A DNA stretch of 64,000 bases, taken from positions 8,483 to 72,482 of the forward strand of contig JAEYRK010000026.1 of assembly GCA_023435645.1 (NCBI GenBank), in the 5' to 3' direction. Below, piece after piece: positions 8,524 through 16,933 of the stretch. Numbering within the stretch: the stretch's first letter is position 1; every line of letters begins with the position of its first letter. Source of the stretch: Bacillota bacterium. GTDB lineage: Bacteria > Bacillota > Clostridia > Lachnospirales > Lachnospiraceae. The notes beneath the pieces were generated by a model, which saw only the letters and a list, made by a program, of their open reading frames with translations, had not been told where the DNA came from and ran no database searches. A program made the translations under genes and the position numbers.

Positions 8524-9210
8524 TTATATATTATAGGGTATTGTAATCAGTTCGCACTTCCCTGCTTTCACGCTGTCGATAAAGCCCTGAATGCTGTCAA
8601 TTTTATGAGGTAACGCCATACCACTGAGCCTGCTTTCATGACCGTGGGCATCCGTCCCGGAGGTCATCGGCAAATTCAGCTTCATGGCGTAGGCTTTTGC
8701 TTGATCATCAATTTCGCTATGACAATTACCGGAGTTGAACACCTCAACCGCATCGATATACTCCGGATACAGGCGAATCTGCTTTATGTAGGGGCGGACC
8801 CGGAAGGGGTGTGCATGAATGATAAAGCCACCGGCCTCCTGTACCCTGTGGTATTCCTCCTCGATGGACCAGGAAAGCATATCGGTCTGCTTTAGCAACC
8901 AGGACTTATCTACTCCATAGATTAGGAACTCCGTTGTATTGAAATTCACCTCAAGACCAAAGAACACATCCAGTCCTATTCTATCCCCTTCTTCCTTGGC
9001 ATGCTCATAGCCCTTACAGAATAGCTCGATTTGTTCCTCCCAGGGTAAATTCTTCGGAATGCAGCTGTTACCGTTCATAAAATGATCTGTCACAATGATA
9101 CCGGTATAGCCTGCCTCCTTATACTTTCTGACATGCTCTGCTGCATATAGTCTTGCACAGGCACTTGTTTCCTTGGTATGAAAATGTGTCTCATATAAAT
9201 ACTGACTCAT
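8524..9210 (-). CDS. PHP-domain phosphoesterase
   Basis: 228 residues. Metal-binding PHP motifs are visible: ETHFHTKETSACA at the N-terminus, VTDHFMNGNS about residue 40, FFGLEVNFN about residue 85, IIHAHPFRVRP about residue 132 and SGTDAHGHES near residue 189. The family hydrolyses phosphoesters (for example histidinol phosphate or nucleotide phosphates); the substrate cannot be deduced. First gene of the transcript that continues into lysA, so its translation may be regulated with lysine synthesis. A good but generic family call. Confidence 0.85.
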   Translation of the reverse strand: MSQYLYETHFHTKETSACARLYAAEHVRKYKEAGYTGIIVTDHFMNGNSCIPKNLPWEEQIELFCKGYEHAKEEGDRIGLDVFFGLEVNFNTTEFLIYGVDKSWLLKQTDMLSWSIEEEYHRVQEAGGFIIHAHPFRVRPYIKQIRLYPEYIDAVEVFNSGNCHSEIDDQAKAYAMKLNLPMTSGTDAHGHESRLSGMALPHKIDSIQGFIDSVKAGKCELITIPYNI

Positions 9211-9284
9211 CTATTATCAGCCTTTCTGTTATCTCACGTAATGACTGCCAAGCAATACCGTACTTCATAACAGTAGCTTTCTCA

Positions 9285-9331
9285 GGATAAAAAATAAAAT
9301 GCCCGGTACCCGCGTCGGTATCTTCGCATTT
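9285..9331 (-). terminator. Attenuator-like terminator in the PHP-lysA leader
   Basis: On the minus strand AAATGC pairs with GCATTT, with an inner GATACC/GGTACC stem, and the hairpin is followed by TTTTATTTTTTAT. It sits between the promoter at 9370-9397 and the ATG at 9210, so a transcript must read through it to reach the operon. Confidence 0.65.
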
Positions 9332-9369
9332 CTTACGTCGATTTGGTATAGTATGAAAGAATTGCTCCT

Positions 9370-9397
9370 ATTATACAACATTCTGTTAATATTTCAA
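9370..9397 (-). promoter_or_regulatory. Promoter of the PHP-lysA operon
   Basis: Minus strand TTGAAA (9392-9397), 16-bp spacer, TATAAT (9370-9375). The predicted start near 9363 gives a leader of about 150 bases containing the intrinsic terminator at 9285-9331. Confidence 0.7.
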
Positions 9398-9585
9398 TAT
9401 TATTTTTTGATTCCGCGATATAAATTCATAGCTGCTGCATGAAAATGTAGATTCTACCTTCAATCCACCATCTGTGATTCAACCCAAGTCTTCTTATTAT
9501 AATACTAAATATAGTAGAGTCCTAATTTCATACTACGTTATAAAGTAGTTGCTACCATTAATTACTGGAAAAATAAAAACAAATG

Positions 9586-9594
9586 TGATATACT
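9586..9594 (+). promoter_or_regulatory. Extended -10 promoter candidate for parE
   Basis: TGATATACT is a TGn plus TATACT extended -10 element about 40 bp before the parE ATG. No good -35 box is seen at the right spacing. Confidence 0.45.
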
Positions 9595-9635
9595 GTTCAC
9601 GGAAAATACTTCATCATTAAAGGGGATCAAAAGCA

Positions 9636-11567
9636 ATGGAACAATATAGCGGAAGTCAGATAGTTGTATTGGAAGGACTGGAAGCCGTAAGAAAGCGCCC
9701 CGGTATGTACATCGGAAGCACCGGTCCCAGGGGATTACATCATTTGATTTGGGAAATACTCGACAATGCGATCGATGAACATCTGGCCGGTTATTGTCCA
9801 AGAATTGATGTTACACTGCTTAAGGACGGGGGTGTTGAAATCACCGACTATGGCCGCGGTGTACCGGTGGATATCCATCCAACCAAGCATATTCCGACCG
9901 TACGAGTCGTTTATACCATTCTCCATGCAGGAGGTAAATTTGGTAATTCAGTATATAAGGTAGCCGGCGGACTGCACGGAGTCGGTGCATCAGTCGTAAA
10001 TGCTCTGTCAAAGCGAATGATTGTTGAGGTAAAAAGGGACGGTAAAATCTACCGGGATGAATATGAAAATGGTGGTTATCCGGTGACAGCGCTGATAGAC
10101 GGCTATCTTCCCGTAGTCGGGAAATGCAATAAGTCGGATACCGGCACCCGGGTCACCTTCTATCCGGATAATACCATCTTTGAAACAGTAGAATTTAAGG
10201 CTGAAACCATTCAGAAGAAGCTGAAGGAAATTGCATTTCTGAATAAGAATCTTCTGATTAATTTCACCGATCAGATCACCGGAACCACAAAGTCCTATCA
10301 GGAGGCTGAGGGAATTAAGAGCTTCATTTCCTATCTGACCAGGGAAATGACTCCGCTCCATGAGGAACCGGTTTATCTGGAGGGTAAAAGCGGAGAGATC
10401 GAGGTCGAGATCGCCTTCCAATATACGGACAGCTATTCAGAGCAAATCAATGCTTATTGCAATCGTATCAATGTCGTAGACGGGGGAACACTGGTTACCG
10501 GCTTTAAATCCGGTCTCACCCGTGTCATGAATCAGTATGCCAGGGAGCTGGGAGTCCTAAAGGATAAGGATGAGAATTTTGACGGTAAGGATATCCGGAA
10601 CGGCCTCGTTGCCATTGTATCCATAAAGCACCCGGATCCTCAGTTCGAGGGTCAGACGAAGACAAAGCTCGGTAACACCGATGCGAAGAGTGCCGTGGAT
10701 GAGGTCTTCTCCGCCGAGTCTCAGCGCTGGTTCGATAAGCATGTGGAGATCCTAAAGAGCATATTGGATAACTCTCTGAAATCCTTTAATGCCAGACGTG
10801 CCAGTGATAAGGCAAGAACCGCTGTTATGAAGCAGCTTAACGATGTGGATACCAGAAGTAAGCTGGCCTCCTGTTCCTCGAAGAAAGCAGAGGAGTGTGA
10901 GCTTTATATTGTAGAGGGTGATTCTGCAGGCGGCACTGTTAAGACTGCCAGAAACCGCAGGACCCAGGCTGTACTGCCCTTGCGCGGAAAGATCATCAAT
11001 GTAGAGAAGGCTTCTCTTGAAAAGATTCTATTAAATAATGAAATTAAAGCTATGATTGCCACCTTTGGCTGCGGGATCGGGGACGAATTTGATATCAGCA
11101 AGCTGCATTACGACAAGATCATCATTCTGACTGATGCCGATGTGGACGGAGCCCATATCAGCACCCTCCTGATGACCTTCTTCTATCGTTTCATGCCGGA
11201 GCTGGTCCTTGAGGGTAAGGTATACAAAGGTTTGCCTCCTCTGTATAAGGTTGATTATGAGACTATCCAAAAGAATAAGAAGGTCAAGAAATCAGAATAT
11301 CTCTTCAATGATTTTGAATTAGAAAAATTCCGTAAGAATACAGAGAATAAAATCCTAAGTCTTCAGCGTTACAAAGGTCTCGGTGAGATGGATGCTCATC
11401 AGCTATGGGAAACCACCTTAAATCCGGAGACCCGAATACTGGCTCGAATCTCCATCAGTGACACCGTAGAGGCGGATGAGGTAACCAACCTATTGATGAG
11501 CAGTAATGTACCGCCCAGACGCTCCTTCATTATGGAGGAAGCAAGATACGCGAAGCTAGATATCTAG
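9636..11567 (+). CDS. parE: Type IIA topoisomerase subunit B, ParE-like
   Basis: 643 residues. It is the ATPase subunit of topoisomerase IV (or a second gyrase), which changes DNA topology and separates daughter chromosomes. The GHKL domain carries E40..N44 in WEILDNAIDEH, D71 in DYGRGVP and the lid GGLHGVGASVVNALS. The transducer domain is in the middle, and the TOPRIM domain has EGDSAGG from E427 and DADVDGAH from about D500. The length and the absence of a GyrB insertion fit ParE. It precedes the subunit A gene on the same strand; no recF or dnaA genes are nearby, which argues against the origin-linked gyrB. The ATG has AAGGGGATC upstream. Confidence 0.88.
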   Translation: MEQYSGSQIVVLEGLEAVRKRPGMYIGSTGPRGLHHLIWEILDNAIDEHLAGYCPRIDVTLLKDGGVEITDYGRGVPVDIHPTKHIPTVRVVYTILHAGGKFGNSVYKVAGGLHGVGASVVNALSKRMIVEVKRDGKIYRDEYENGGYPVTALIDGYLPVVGKCNKSDTGTRVTFYPDNTIFETVEFKAETIQKKLKEIAFLNKNLLINFTDQITGTTKSYQEAEGIKSFISYLTREMTPLHEEPVYLEGKSGEIEVEIAFQYTDSYSEQINAYCNRINVVDGGTLVTGFKSGLTRVMNQYARELGVLKDKDENFDGKDIRNGLVAIVSIKHPDPQFEGQTKTKLGNTDAKSAVDEVFSAESQRWFDKHVEILKSILDNSLKSFNARRASDKARTAVMKQLNDVDTRSKLASCSSKKAEECELYIVEGDSAGGTVKTARNRRTQAVLPLRGKIINVEKASLEKILLNNEIKAMIATFGCGIGDEFDISKLHYDKIIILTDADVDGAHISTLLMTFFYRFMPELVLEGKVYKGLPPLYKVDYETIQKNKKVKKSEYLFNDFELEKFRKNTENKILSLQRYKGLGEMDAHQLWETTLNPETRILARISISDTVEADEVTNLLMSSNVPPRRSFIMEEARYAKLDI

Positions 11568-11587
11568 GCCTTTGTTTCACAAGATAC

Positions 11588-11765
11588 AGCACCTGGAGTG
11601 CTTATGTTCAAATTACGAACTGCCCTATGGCAGCTTAAGATATGGTGAGGACTACAGCCTCACAAAAACGAATGACAGATCATTCGTTTCCAAGGAACTG
11701 AGAAGTTCACGCGCTCATTGATACACTCAGTTTCTCCGGGTTTTATAAGGTGCCGCGAAGCGGCA
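11588..11765 (+). promoter_or_regulatory. Hairpin-rich leader between parE and parC
   Basis: Within 178 bases at least six separate inverted repeats can be drawn: 11588-11602 (AGCAC/GTGCT), 11620-11633 (CTGCC/GGCAG), 11645-11663 (GTGAGG/CCTCAC), 11666-11689 (10-bp stem AAACGAATGA), 11696-11732 (AACTGAG/CTCAGTT) and 11751-11765 (TGCCGC/GCGGCA on a GAA loop). None has a T run, so it is not a simple terminator. It lies directly before the parC ribosome site. Confidence 0.6.
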
Positions 11766-11780
11766 TCATGGGAGGTTCAT

Positions 11781-14027
11781 ATGAAAAACAATACAGAGCA
11801 ACTGATCCAACTGGATTTTTCCGAAGAAATGAAGAACAGCTTCCGGGATTATGCGATGAGTGTCATCTTGGCCCGGGCATTGCCCGATGTCAGGGACGGG
11901 CTGAAGCCGGTACAAAGAAGAATACTCTATTCCATGGTGGAGCTGGGGCTGGATCCTGCAAAGCCCCATAGAAAGAGTGCCCGTATCGTCGGTGATACCA
12001 TGGGTAAATACCATCCCCACGGTGACAGCTCCATCTATGAAGCACTGGTACATATGACCGAGGATTACTCTCTGATGGTACCCCTGGTTGACGGTCACGG
12101 CAATTTTGGCTCCATCGACGGTGATGGTGCTGCAGCAATGCGTTATACAGAAGCCCGGTTATCACCGGGTTCCATGGCCTTACTGGATCATCTGGAAAAG
12201 GGTTTGGTGGATTTCGTTCCAAACTTCGATGACAGCGAAAAGGAACCGACTGTTCTTCCTGCCATGATTCCGAATCTCCTGATTAACGGTACTACCGGTA
12301 TTGCAGTAGGCATGGCAACCAATATTCCGCCCCATAATCCGGATGAAATCATAGATGGTGTCATCGCTTATATGGACAATCCCTTGATTACAGTCAGAAG
12401 ACTTATGGAGTATATCCCTGCCCCGGATTTTCCGACCGGTGGTACGATTATCAATCAGGATGACATGGTGATGATCTACGAAACCGGAGAGGGCAAGATT
12501 AAGCTCCGAGCTAATATTGAAATTGAAAATGGCGATAATGGCAGAAAAAATATCGTAATCACAGAAATCCCTTATACCGTTGCCGGAAATAAAACCAAGC
12601 TGGTAGAAAACCTTGCATCATTGATGAAGGACAAGGTGTTCGAGGAGATATATGATATCCGCGATGAGTCCTCCAAGGAAGGCATCCGAATTGTCATTGA
12701 AGTGAAAAAGGACAGGGATTTGGAGAATCTGCTGAATGGTTTATATAAAAAAACCGTAATGGAGGATACCTATTCCGTAAATCTCCTGGCAGTTAAGAAC
12801 CAGCAGCCGATTGTCTTCAATCTTAAATCCATGATTCAGGAATTTGTTGATTTCCAGGTAGAGCTGTATACCAAGGAATATAATTACCTGCTGGACAAAG
12901 CCCTGAAACGACTGGAGATCGTGGGTGGTCTCATTAAGGCTACGGATGTGATCGATCTGATCATAGAAATCCTAAGAGGAAGCTCCTCCATCAAGCAGGC
13001 GAAGGCTTGTCTGACGGACGGAATTACCGAGGATATCCGCTTCAAATCTGAGCAGTCGAAGAAGGAGGCTGCCAGCTTAAATTTTACTGAGCGACAGGCT
13101 GATGCCATCCTCTCTATGCAGCTCAGTAAATTAATCGGTCTTGAGATCCTGAAGCTCCACGAGGAAAATACGGATCTGATTGCTTCCATTGATGATTACC
13201 GGAGAATTCTCGGAGACACCAGGGAATTATATAAGATCATCAAGGGACGTCTGAGAGAATATAAGAAGCTTTTCCATCAGGAACGGAGAACCAAGCTGAC
13301 GAATGTCATCAGTGTTGATTATGTGGAGGAGGTCAAGATTGAGGACATCTATGTCCTGATCGACCGCTTCGGCTATACGAAATCCGTGGATTTAACCAGT
13401 TATTCCAGGGCCTCTGAGGATAATCTGAAGGAATTTGTCCAAATCATCCAGATGAAGAATACGGACAAGCTTTGCTGCTTTACCGCTGAGGGGAATATGT
13501 ATCAGGTGAAGGCGGAAAGTATTCCAAGATGTAAGCTGAAGGACAAGGGTGCCTTGATCCATACCCTATGCAAGCTGGATAAAGAAACGGTCGTCCTCTA
13601 TACTGCCTTTGAACAGCTCTTTGAGGCTCAGCTCCTCTTTACTACGAAGAAGGGCTACATCAAGCAGGTCTCCGGTGCTGAGTTTGAAACGAACCGCTCA
13701 GTCATTAATGCCACTAAGCTGGAGGAAGGGGATGAGGTAGTCGGTATATCCCTCCTATCCTCCCGTGAGGTTCTGTCAGGAAACCTGAAGGTAATTATCC
13801 TGACAGAAAAAGGTCTCTCCCTCGGCTTCCCCTTATCAGAGGTATCCGAGCTTAAGAAGACCAGCCGCGGTGTGAAGGCGATCACCCTGGAGAAAAACGA
13901 CAGTGTCTGCTTCGCCACAGCCCTAGAGCCCAATACCGATACCTTTGTCTATCTTGATAAAGCCCTGAGTGCGAAAAAGGTCCGTAACCGTAAGCGCGGT
14001 GATAAGGGCCAGAAGGCACAGCTGTAG
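11781..14027 (+). CDS. parC: Type IIA topoisomerase subunit A, ParC-like
   Basis: 748 residues from ATG 11781, preceded by GGGAGG at ideal spacing; an in-frame extension to 11718 lies in the hairpin leader and is unlikely to be translated. This is the DNA breakage-rejoining subunit. The catalytic Tyr is Y122 in [12 protein letters not shown]. The quinolone-pocket segment [12 protein letters not shown] keeps Ser83 and Glu87, the unmutated ParC-type pattern. The C-terminal beta-pinwheel region (from about residue 490) lacks a clear GyrA box; the equivalent place reads [15 protein letters not shown], which supports ParC rather than GyrA. It ends with a basic tail. Confidence 0.88.
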   Translation: MKNNTEQLIQLDFSEEMKNSFRDYAMSVILARALPDVRDGLKPVQRRILYSMVELGLDPAKPHRKSARIVGDTMGKYHPHGDSSIYEALVHMTEDYSLMVPLVDGHGNFGSIDGDGAAAMRYTEARLSPGSMALLDHLEKGLVDFVPNFDDSEKEPTVLPAMIPNLLINGTTGIAVGMATNIPPHNPDEIIDGVIAYMDNPLITVRRLMEYIPAPDFPTGGTIINQDDMVMIYETGEGKIKLRANIEIENGDNGRKNIVITEIPYTVAGNKTKLVENLASLMKDKVFEEIYDIRDESSKEGIRIVIEVKKDRDLENLLNGLYKKTVMEDTYSVNLLAVKNQQPIVFNLKSMIQEFVDFQVELYTKEYNYLLDKALKRLEIVGGLIKATDVIDLIIEILRGSSSIKQAKACLTDGITEDIRFKSEQSKKEAASLNFTERQADAILSMQLSKLIGLEILKLHEENTDLIASIDDYRRILGDTRELYKIIKGRLREYKKLFHQERRTKLTNVISVDYVEEVKIEDIYVLIDRFGYTKSVDLTSYSRASEDNLKEFVQIIQMKNTDKLCCFTAEGNMYQVKAESIPRCKLKDKGALIHTLCKLDKETVVLYTAFEQLFEAQLLFTTKKGYIKQVSGAEFETNRSVINATKLEEGDEVVGISLLSSREVLSGNLKVIILTEKGLSLGFPLSEVSELKKTSRGVKAITLEKNDSVCFATALEPNTDTFVYLDKALSAKKVRNRKRGDKGQKAQL

Positions 14028-14059
14028 TACTCATTATAATAACCATATCTGATTGGTAT

Positions 14060-14119
14060 CTCCCGTGTACTTGCATGTGGGTAAGCAAAGCCCACATGCA
14101 TTGATACACGGGAGTTTTT
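14060..14119 (+). terminator. Strong intrinsic terminator after parC
   Basis: CTCCCGTGTA (14060-14069) pairs with TACACGGGAG (14105-14114), with an inner GCATGTGGG/CCCACATGC stem, followed by TTTTT. Ends the parE-parC unit. Confidence 0.9.
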
Positions 14120-14139
14120 GCCTCTTCTGGGCACAAAGC

Positions 14140-14174
14140 AAGCCCTATCAATTGTCAGTTGTTCGATAGGGCTT
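14140..14174 (-). terminator. Hairpin after the HPt-like gene
   Basis: AAGCCCTATC and GATAGGGCTT form a perfect 10-bp stem with a 15-base loop, 24 bp beyond the stop of the minus-strand gene at 14198. The T tract is short. Confidence 0.6.
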
Positions 14175-14197
14175 GTCTGGGGTAATAAAAAGCAAAT

Positions 14198-14692
14198 TTA
14201 GATGATTTTACGTTCGAGTAATCCTGCCGAAAGCTTGATGCTTTCTTTTGTTTTCGTGAAATCATATTTGAAGAAGGACGACTGTTCCTCGCTCATTCTA
14301 GCGATATTCTTCATATCCAGCTCCTGGAAAAGTCCTTCCAGATGATCCGAAAATCGATATAAATATCGAATATATTGATCCAGAGCTTCCTTAAGCTCAT
14401 TCTCCTGTTCATTGAACAAAGTGTGTTCCAGCTGGTAGGATAATTCTGCAATATCAATAGCCCCGATATTGCTCATCATCCGCTGTAGTGTCTGAGTAAC
14501 CGTCCGAAGACCGGTGAAATCTCCGGTGCGGTACATAGACTCCAAAATAGGCAGCTTTGCTTTAATGCTCTTAAGAATTGACAACAGCGCTTGTATGTAG
14601 TTATCCATATTCCCCAGGAAATAACGGTAGCCGACATGAAATTCTAATTCAGGAATACAGTCAAATACCTCCCTCGTAATACCTTCCCCCAT
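14198..14692 (-). CDS. Degenerate HPt (histidine phosphotransfer) domain protein
   Basis: 164 residues, no signal peptide or membrane segment. Residues about 8-125 follow the HPt four-helix pattern: an opening YFLGNMDNYIQALLSILKSI, then GLRTVTQTLQRMMSNIGAID, which matches the HPt signature LRRxxHTLKGxxxNIGA. The phosphate-accepting His is replaced by Gln67 (TQTL), and the following Lys-Gly is Gln-Arg. It is therefore unlikely to carry phosphate, and may act as a docking partner or inhibitor for a response regulator or kinase. It is a single gene between parC and guaA on the opposite strand. Family call by eye; moderate certainty. Confidence 0.6.
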   Translation of the reverse strand: MGEGITREVFDCIPELEFHVGYRYFLGNMDNYIQALLSILKSIKAKLPILESMYRTGDFTGLRTVTQTLQRMMSNIGAIDIAELSYQLEHTLFNEQENELKEALDQYIRYLYRFSDHLEGLFQELDMKNIARMSEEQSSFFKYDFTKTKESIKLSAGLLERKII

Positions 14693-15057
14693 AAAAACCT
14701 CCGGAACTTGTCATTCTTTGGTTGCAAAATACCATATATTGTAACAACATAGGTAAATAATATCATGATATTGTGGAAATGTAAATAAAATCTTTGTTAA
14801 AATTTAAATTATTTGGCATGGGAAATATGCCCTATGTACGGTCACCTACCCTTATGTTATTTTGCACTGTTCGATCTTATTGATTGTTATTTCTGATTGA
14901 TGTTATTGATCATTGTAACTGATTGATATTACAGATAGCTTATGAAGATTCATTTATCGATTGATTTACAGATCGGAATCAGCAGCTTACTCAAGGAGAG
15001 TCGGATGAATATTGACGGAAGGCAATACAAATAGACAAATATGCACATATCGAGGAC
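14693..15057. other. Intergenic region upstream of the guaA promoter
   Basis: AT-rich, no gene seen on either strand. It contains loosely repeated ATTGAT/TTATTGAT words around 14875-14970. I found no purine riboswitch core between the promoter and guaA. Confidence 0.5.
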
Positions 15058-15096
15058 TTGTCATTTAAAATGAAATGTTGTATGATAAATCATACA
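15058..15096 (+). promoter_or_regulatory. guaA promoter with overlapping palindrome
   Basis: TTGTCA (15058-15063), 17-bp spacer and TATGAT (15081-15086) form a good sigma-A promoter. The perfect palindrome TGTATGATAAATCATACA (15079-15096, 8-bp arms) covers the -10 box and start point, the place expected for a repressor operator. The resulting leader is only about 60 bases, too short for a standard riboswitch. Confidence 0.7.
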
Positions 15097-15153
15097 TTTT
15101 AACCCGGCTCAGGAAAGCTAATTAACCTATGAAAGGTATTAGGAGGTTTCAAA

Positions 15154-16689
15154 TTGGAAAAAGAGATTGTAATCGTACTTGACTTCGGCGGGCAATATAA
15201 CCAGCTGATTGCCAGACGTGTCAGAGAATGTAATGTTTATTGTGAGGTACTGCCCTATTATACCAGTCTTGATCAGATAAAAGAACTGGCTCCGAAGGGT
15301 ATCATTTTTACCGGAGGACCGGCCAGTGTATATGATCCCGAGGCACCGACCTGTGATCCGGAAATATTCACACTGGGAATACCGGTCTTGGGCATCTGTT
15401 ATGGCTGCCAGCTGATGACTTACATGCTCGGTGGTAAGGTATCCAAGGCACCGTTACGCGAATATGGCAGAACTGAGGTTGAAGTGAATAATTCATCTAA
15501 GCTGTTCCAGGAGATATCCGCTAAAACCATCTGCTGGATGAGCCACACCGATTACATTGAAACACCTGCCCTAGGCTTTCATACCACAGCCTTCTCAGAC
15601 TCCTGTCCCATTGCAGCCATTGAGAATACAGAAAGAAATCTCTATGGTGTACAGTTCCACCCTGAGGTTGTCCATACTCCGGAAGGTACAAAAATGCTCC
15701 ACAATTTCCTTTATCAGGTTTGCGGCTGTCACGGAGACTGGAAAATGTCCTCCTTCGCTGAAGAGACAGTTGCTGCTCTGAAGGAGAAAATCGGTGACAA
15801 AAAGGTATTATGTGCTCTTTCCGGTGGAGTAGATTCCTCCGTTGCAGCAGTCATGATCAGCAAAGCAGTCGGCAAACAGCTCACCTGTATCTTCGTAGAC
15901 CATGGCCTACTGCGTAAAAACGAAGGGGACGAGGTAGAGGAGGTATTTTCCAAGCAGTTTGACGTTAATTTCATCCGTGTGAATGCACAGGAACGCTTCT
16001 ATCAAAGACTTTCTGGCATCTCCGAGCCGGAAGAGAAGAGAAAAATCATTGGTGAAGAATTCATTCGTGTCTTTGAAGAAGAAGCAAAGAAGATCGGCAA
16101 GGTTGACTACCTGGTGCAGGGTACCATCTATCCCGATGTAATAGAAAGTGGCTTAGGTAAATCAGCTGTCATTAAGAGCCACCATAATGTTGGCGGATTG
16201 CCGGATTATGTGGATTTTAAAGAGATTATCGAGCCCTTACGCAATCTCTTCAAGGATGAGGTAAGAAAAGCCGGCTTAGAGCTGGGTATTCCAGAGAAGC
16301 TGGTTTATCGTCAGCCCTTCCCCGGTCCCGGTCTTGCCATTCGAATCATTGGAGAGGTAACACCTGATAAGATTAAAATTCTTCAGGATGCAGATTATAT
16401 CTTCCGGGAAGAAATTGCAAAGGCAGGTCTCGACAGAAGTATTGGACAATATTTTGCCGTACTGACAAACCTTCGCTCTGTTGGAGTCATGGGGGATGAG
16501 AGAACCTATGATTATACGATTGCCTTAAGAGCCGTTACCACGACGGATTTCATGACTGCTGAATTTGCAGAGCTACCCTGGGAGCTGCTAGGCAAGATAT
16601 CAAATAGAATTGTAAACGAAGTTAAGCATGTCAACAGAATCTGCTACGACATCACAGGCAAGCCACCAGCAACGATTGAGTGGGAGTAG
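15154..16689 (+). CDS. guaA: GMP synthase (glutamine-hydrolysing)
   Basis: 511 residues. It converts XMP to GMP with ATP and glutamine. The start is TTG at 15154, with AGGAGG at 15141-15146 and 7-base spacing; no better ATG exists upstream. The class I glutamine amidotransferase domain has catalytic C82 (GICYGCQL) and the His-Glu pair in QFHPEVVH near residue 170. The ATP pyrophosphatase domain has the P-loop SGGVDSS near residue 223. The C-terminal dimerisation domain ends in the conserved KPPATIEWE. Followed by a complex palindromic element. Confidence 0.98.
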   Translation: MEKEIVIVLDFGGQYNQLIARRVRECNVYCEVLPYYTSLDQIKELAPKGIIFTGGPASVYDPEAPTCDPEIFTLGIPVLGICYGCQLMTYMLGGKVSKAPLREYGRTEVEVNNSSKLFQEISAKTICWMSHTDYIETPALGFHTTAFSDSCPIAAIENTERNLYGVQFHPEVVHTPEGTKMLHNFLYQVCGCHGDWKMSSFAEETVAALKEKIGDKKVLCALSGGVDSSVAAVMISKAVGKQLTCIFVDHGLLRKNEGDEVEEVFSKQFDVNFIRVNAQERFYQRLSGISEPEEKRKIIGEEFIRVFEEEAKKIGKVDYLVQGTIYPDVIESGLGKSAVIKSHHNVGGLPDYVDFKEIIEPLRNLFKDEVRKAGLELGIPEKLVYRQPFPGPGLAIRIIGEVTPDKIKILQDADYIFREEIAKAGLDRSIGQYFAVLTNLRSVGVMGDERTYDYTIALRAVTTTDFMTAEFAELPWELLGKISNRIVNEVKHVNRICYDITGKPPATIEWE

Positions 16690-16693
16690 CCGC

Positions 16694-16841
16694 GAAAGCT
16701 ACAAGCCAAGCTTATGATAAACAAAGGGGTCCGATGAGAGTTTACTCTCAAGCGGACCCTTTGATTATCATAAAAGCGGGCGCCAGCCCGCGCACGAATG
16801 AATGCGTAGCATTCATGAGTAAGCGTGGCTTGTAGCTTTCC
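16694..16841. repeat. Nested palindromic element downstream of guaA
   Basis: GAAAGCTACAAGCCA at 16694-16708 recurs inverted as TGGCTTGTAGCTTTC ending at 16840. Between them is a large hairpin (16712-16772, see terminator), then GCGGGC/GCCCGC (16776-16791), then ATGAATGC/GCATTCAT (16798-16816). Non-coding; resembles a small non-autonomous palindromic element or compound terminator. Confidence 0.7.
16712..16772 (+). terminator. Long hairpin, probable guaA terminator
   Basis: TTATGATAA/TTATCATAA and CAAAGGGGTCCG/CGGACCCTTTG pair around an inner GAGAG TTTA CTCTC loop. It sits 23 bp after the guaA stop. It lacks a T run, but the stem is long and AT at its base. Confidence 0.65.
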
Positions 16842-16905
16842 TTTCACTTCTCATGTGAATGCGCAGCATTCATGAGTAAGCGTGGCTTGTAGCTTTCCTT
16901 TCGTT
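16800..16905. repeat. Two-copy tandem repeat, 57-bp period
   Basis: A 46-base core beginning GAATGCG and ending CTTTCCTTTC occurs at 16800-16845 and 16857-16902 with one mismatch (T/C at the eighth base). Each copy holds the GAATGC/GCATTC hairpin and the GGCTTGTAGCTTTC arm, so the right arm of the palindromic element has been duplicated. Confidence 0.85.
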
Positions 16906-16933
16906 TCACCTCTTAATGTGAAGCTAAAACAAT

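Noticed and set aside
9211..9365. Lysine riboswitch before the PHP-lysA operon
   Set aside because: The leader is shorter than an L-box and none of its conserved segments could be found; only a terminator hairpin is visible.
11718..11780. N-terminal extension of parC
   Set aside because: It lies in the hairpin leader, while GGGAGG stands ideally before the ATG at 11781, where ParC homologues begin.
15087..15153. Purine riboswitch before guaA
   Set aside because: The leader after the predicted start is about 60 bases and lacks the conserved loop sequences.
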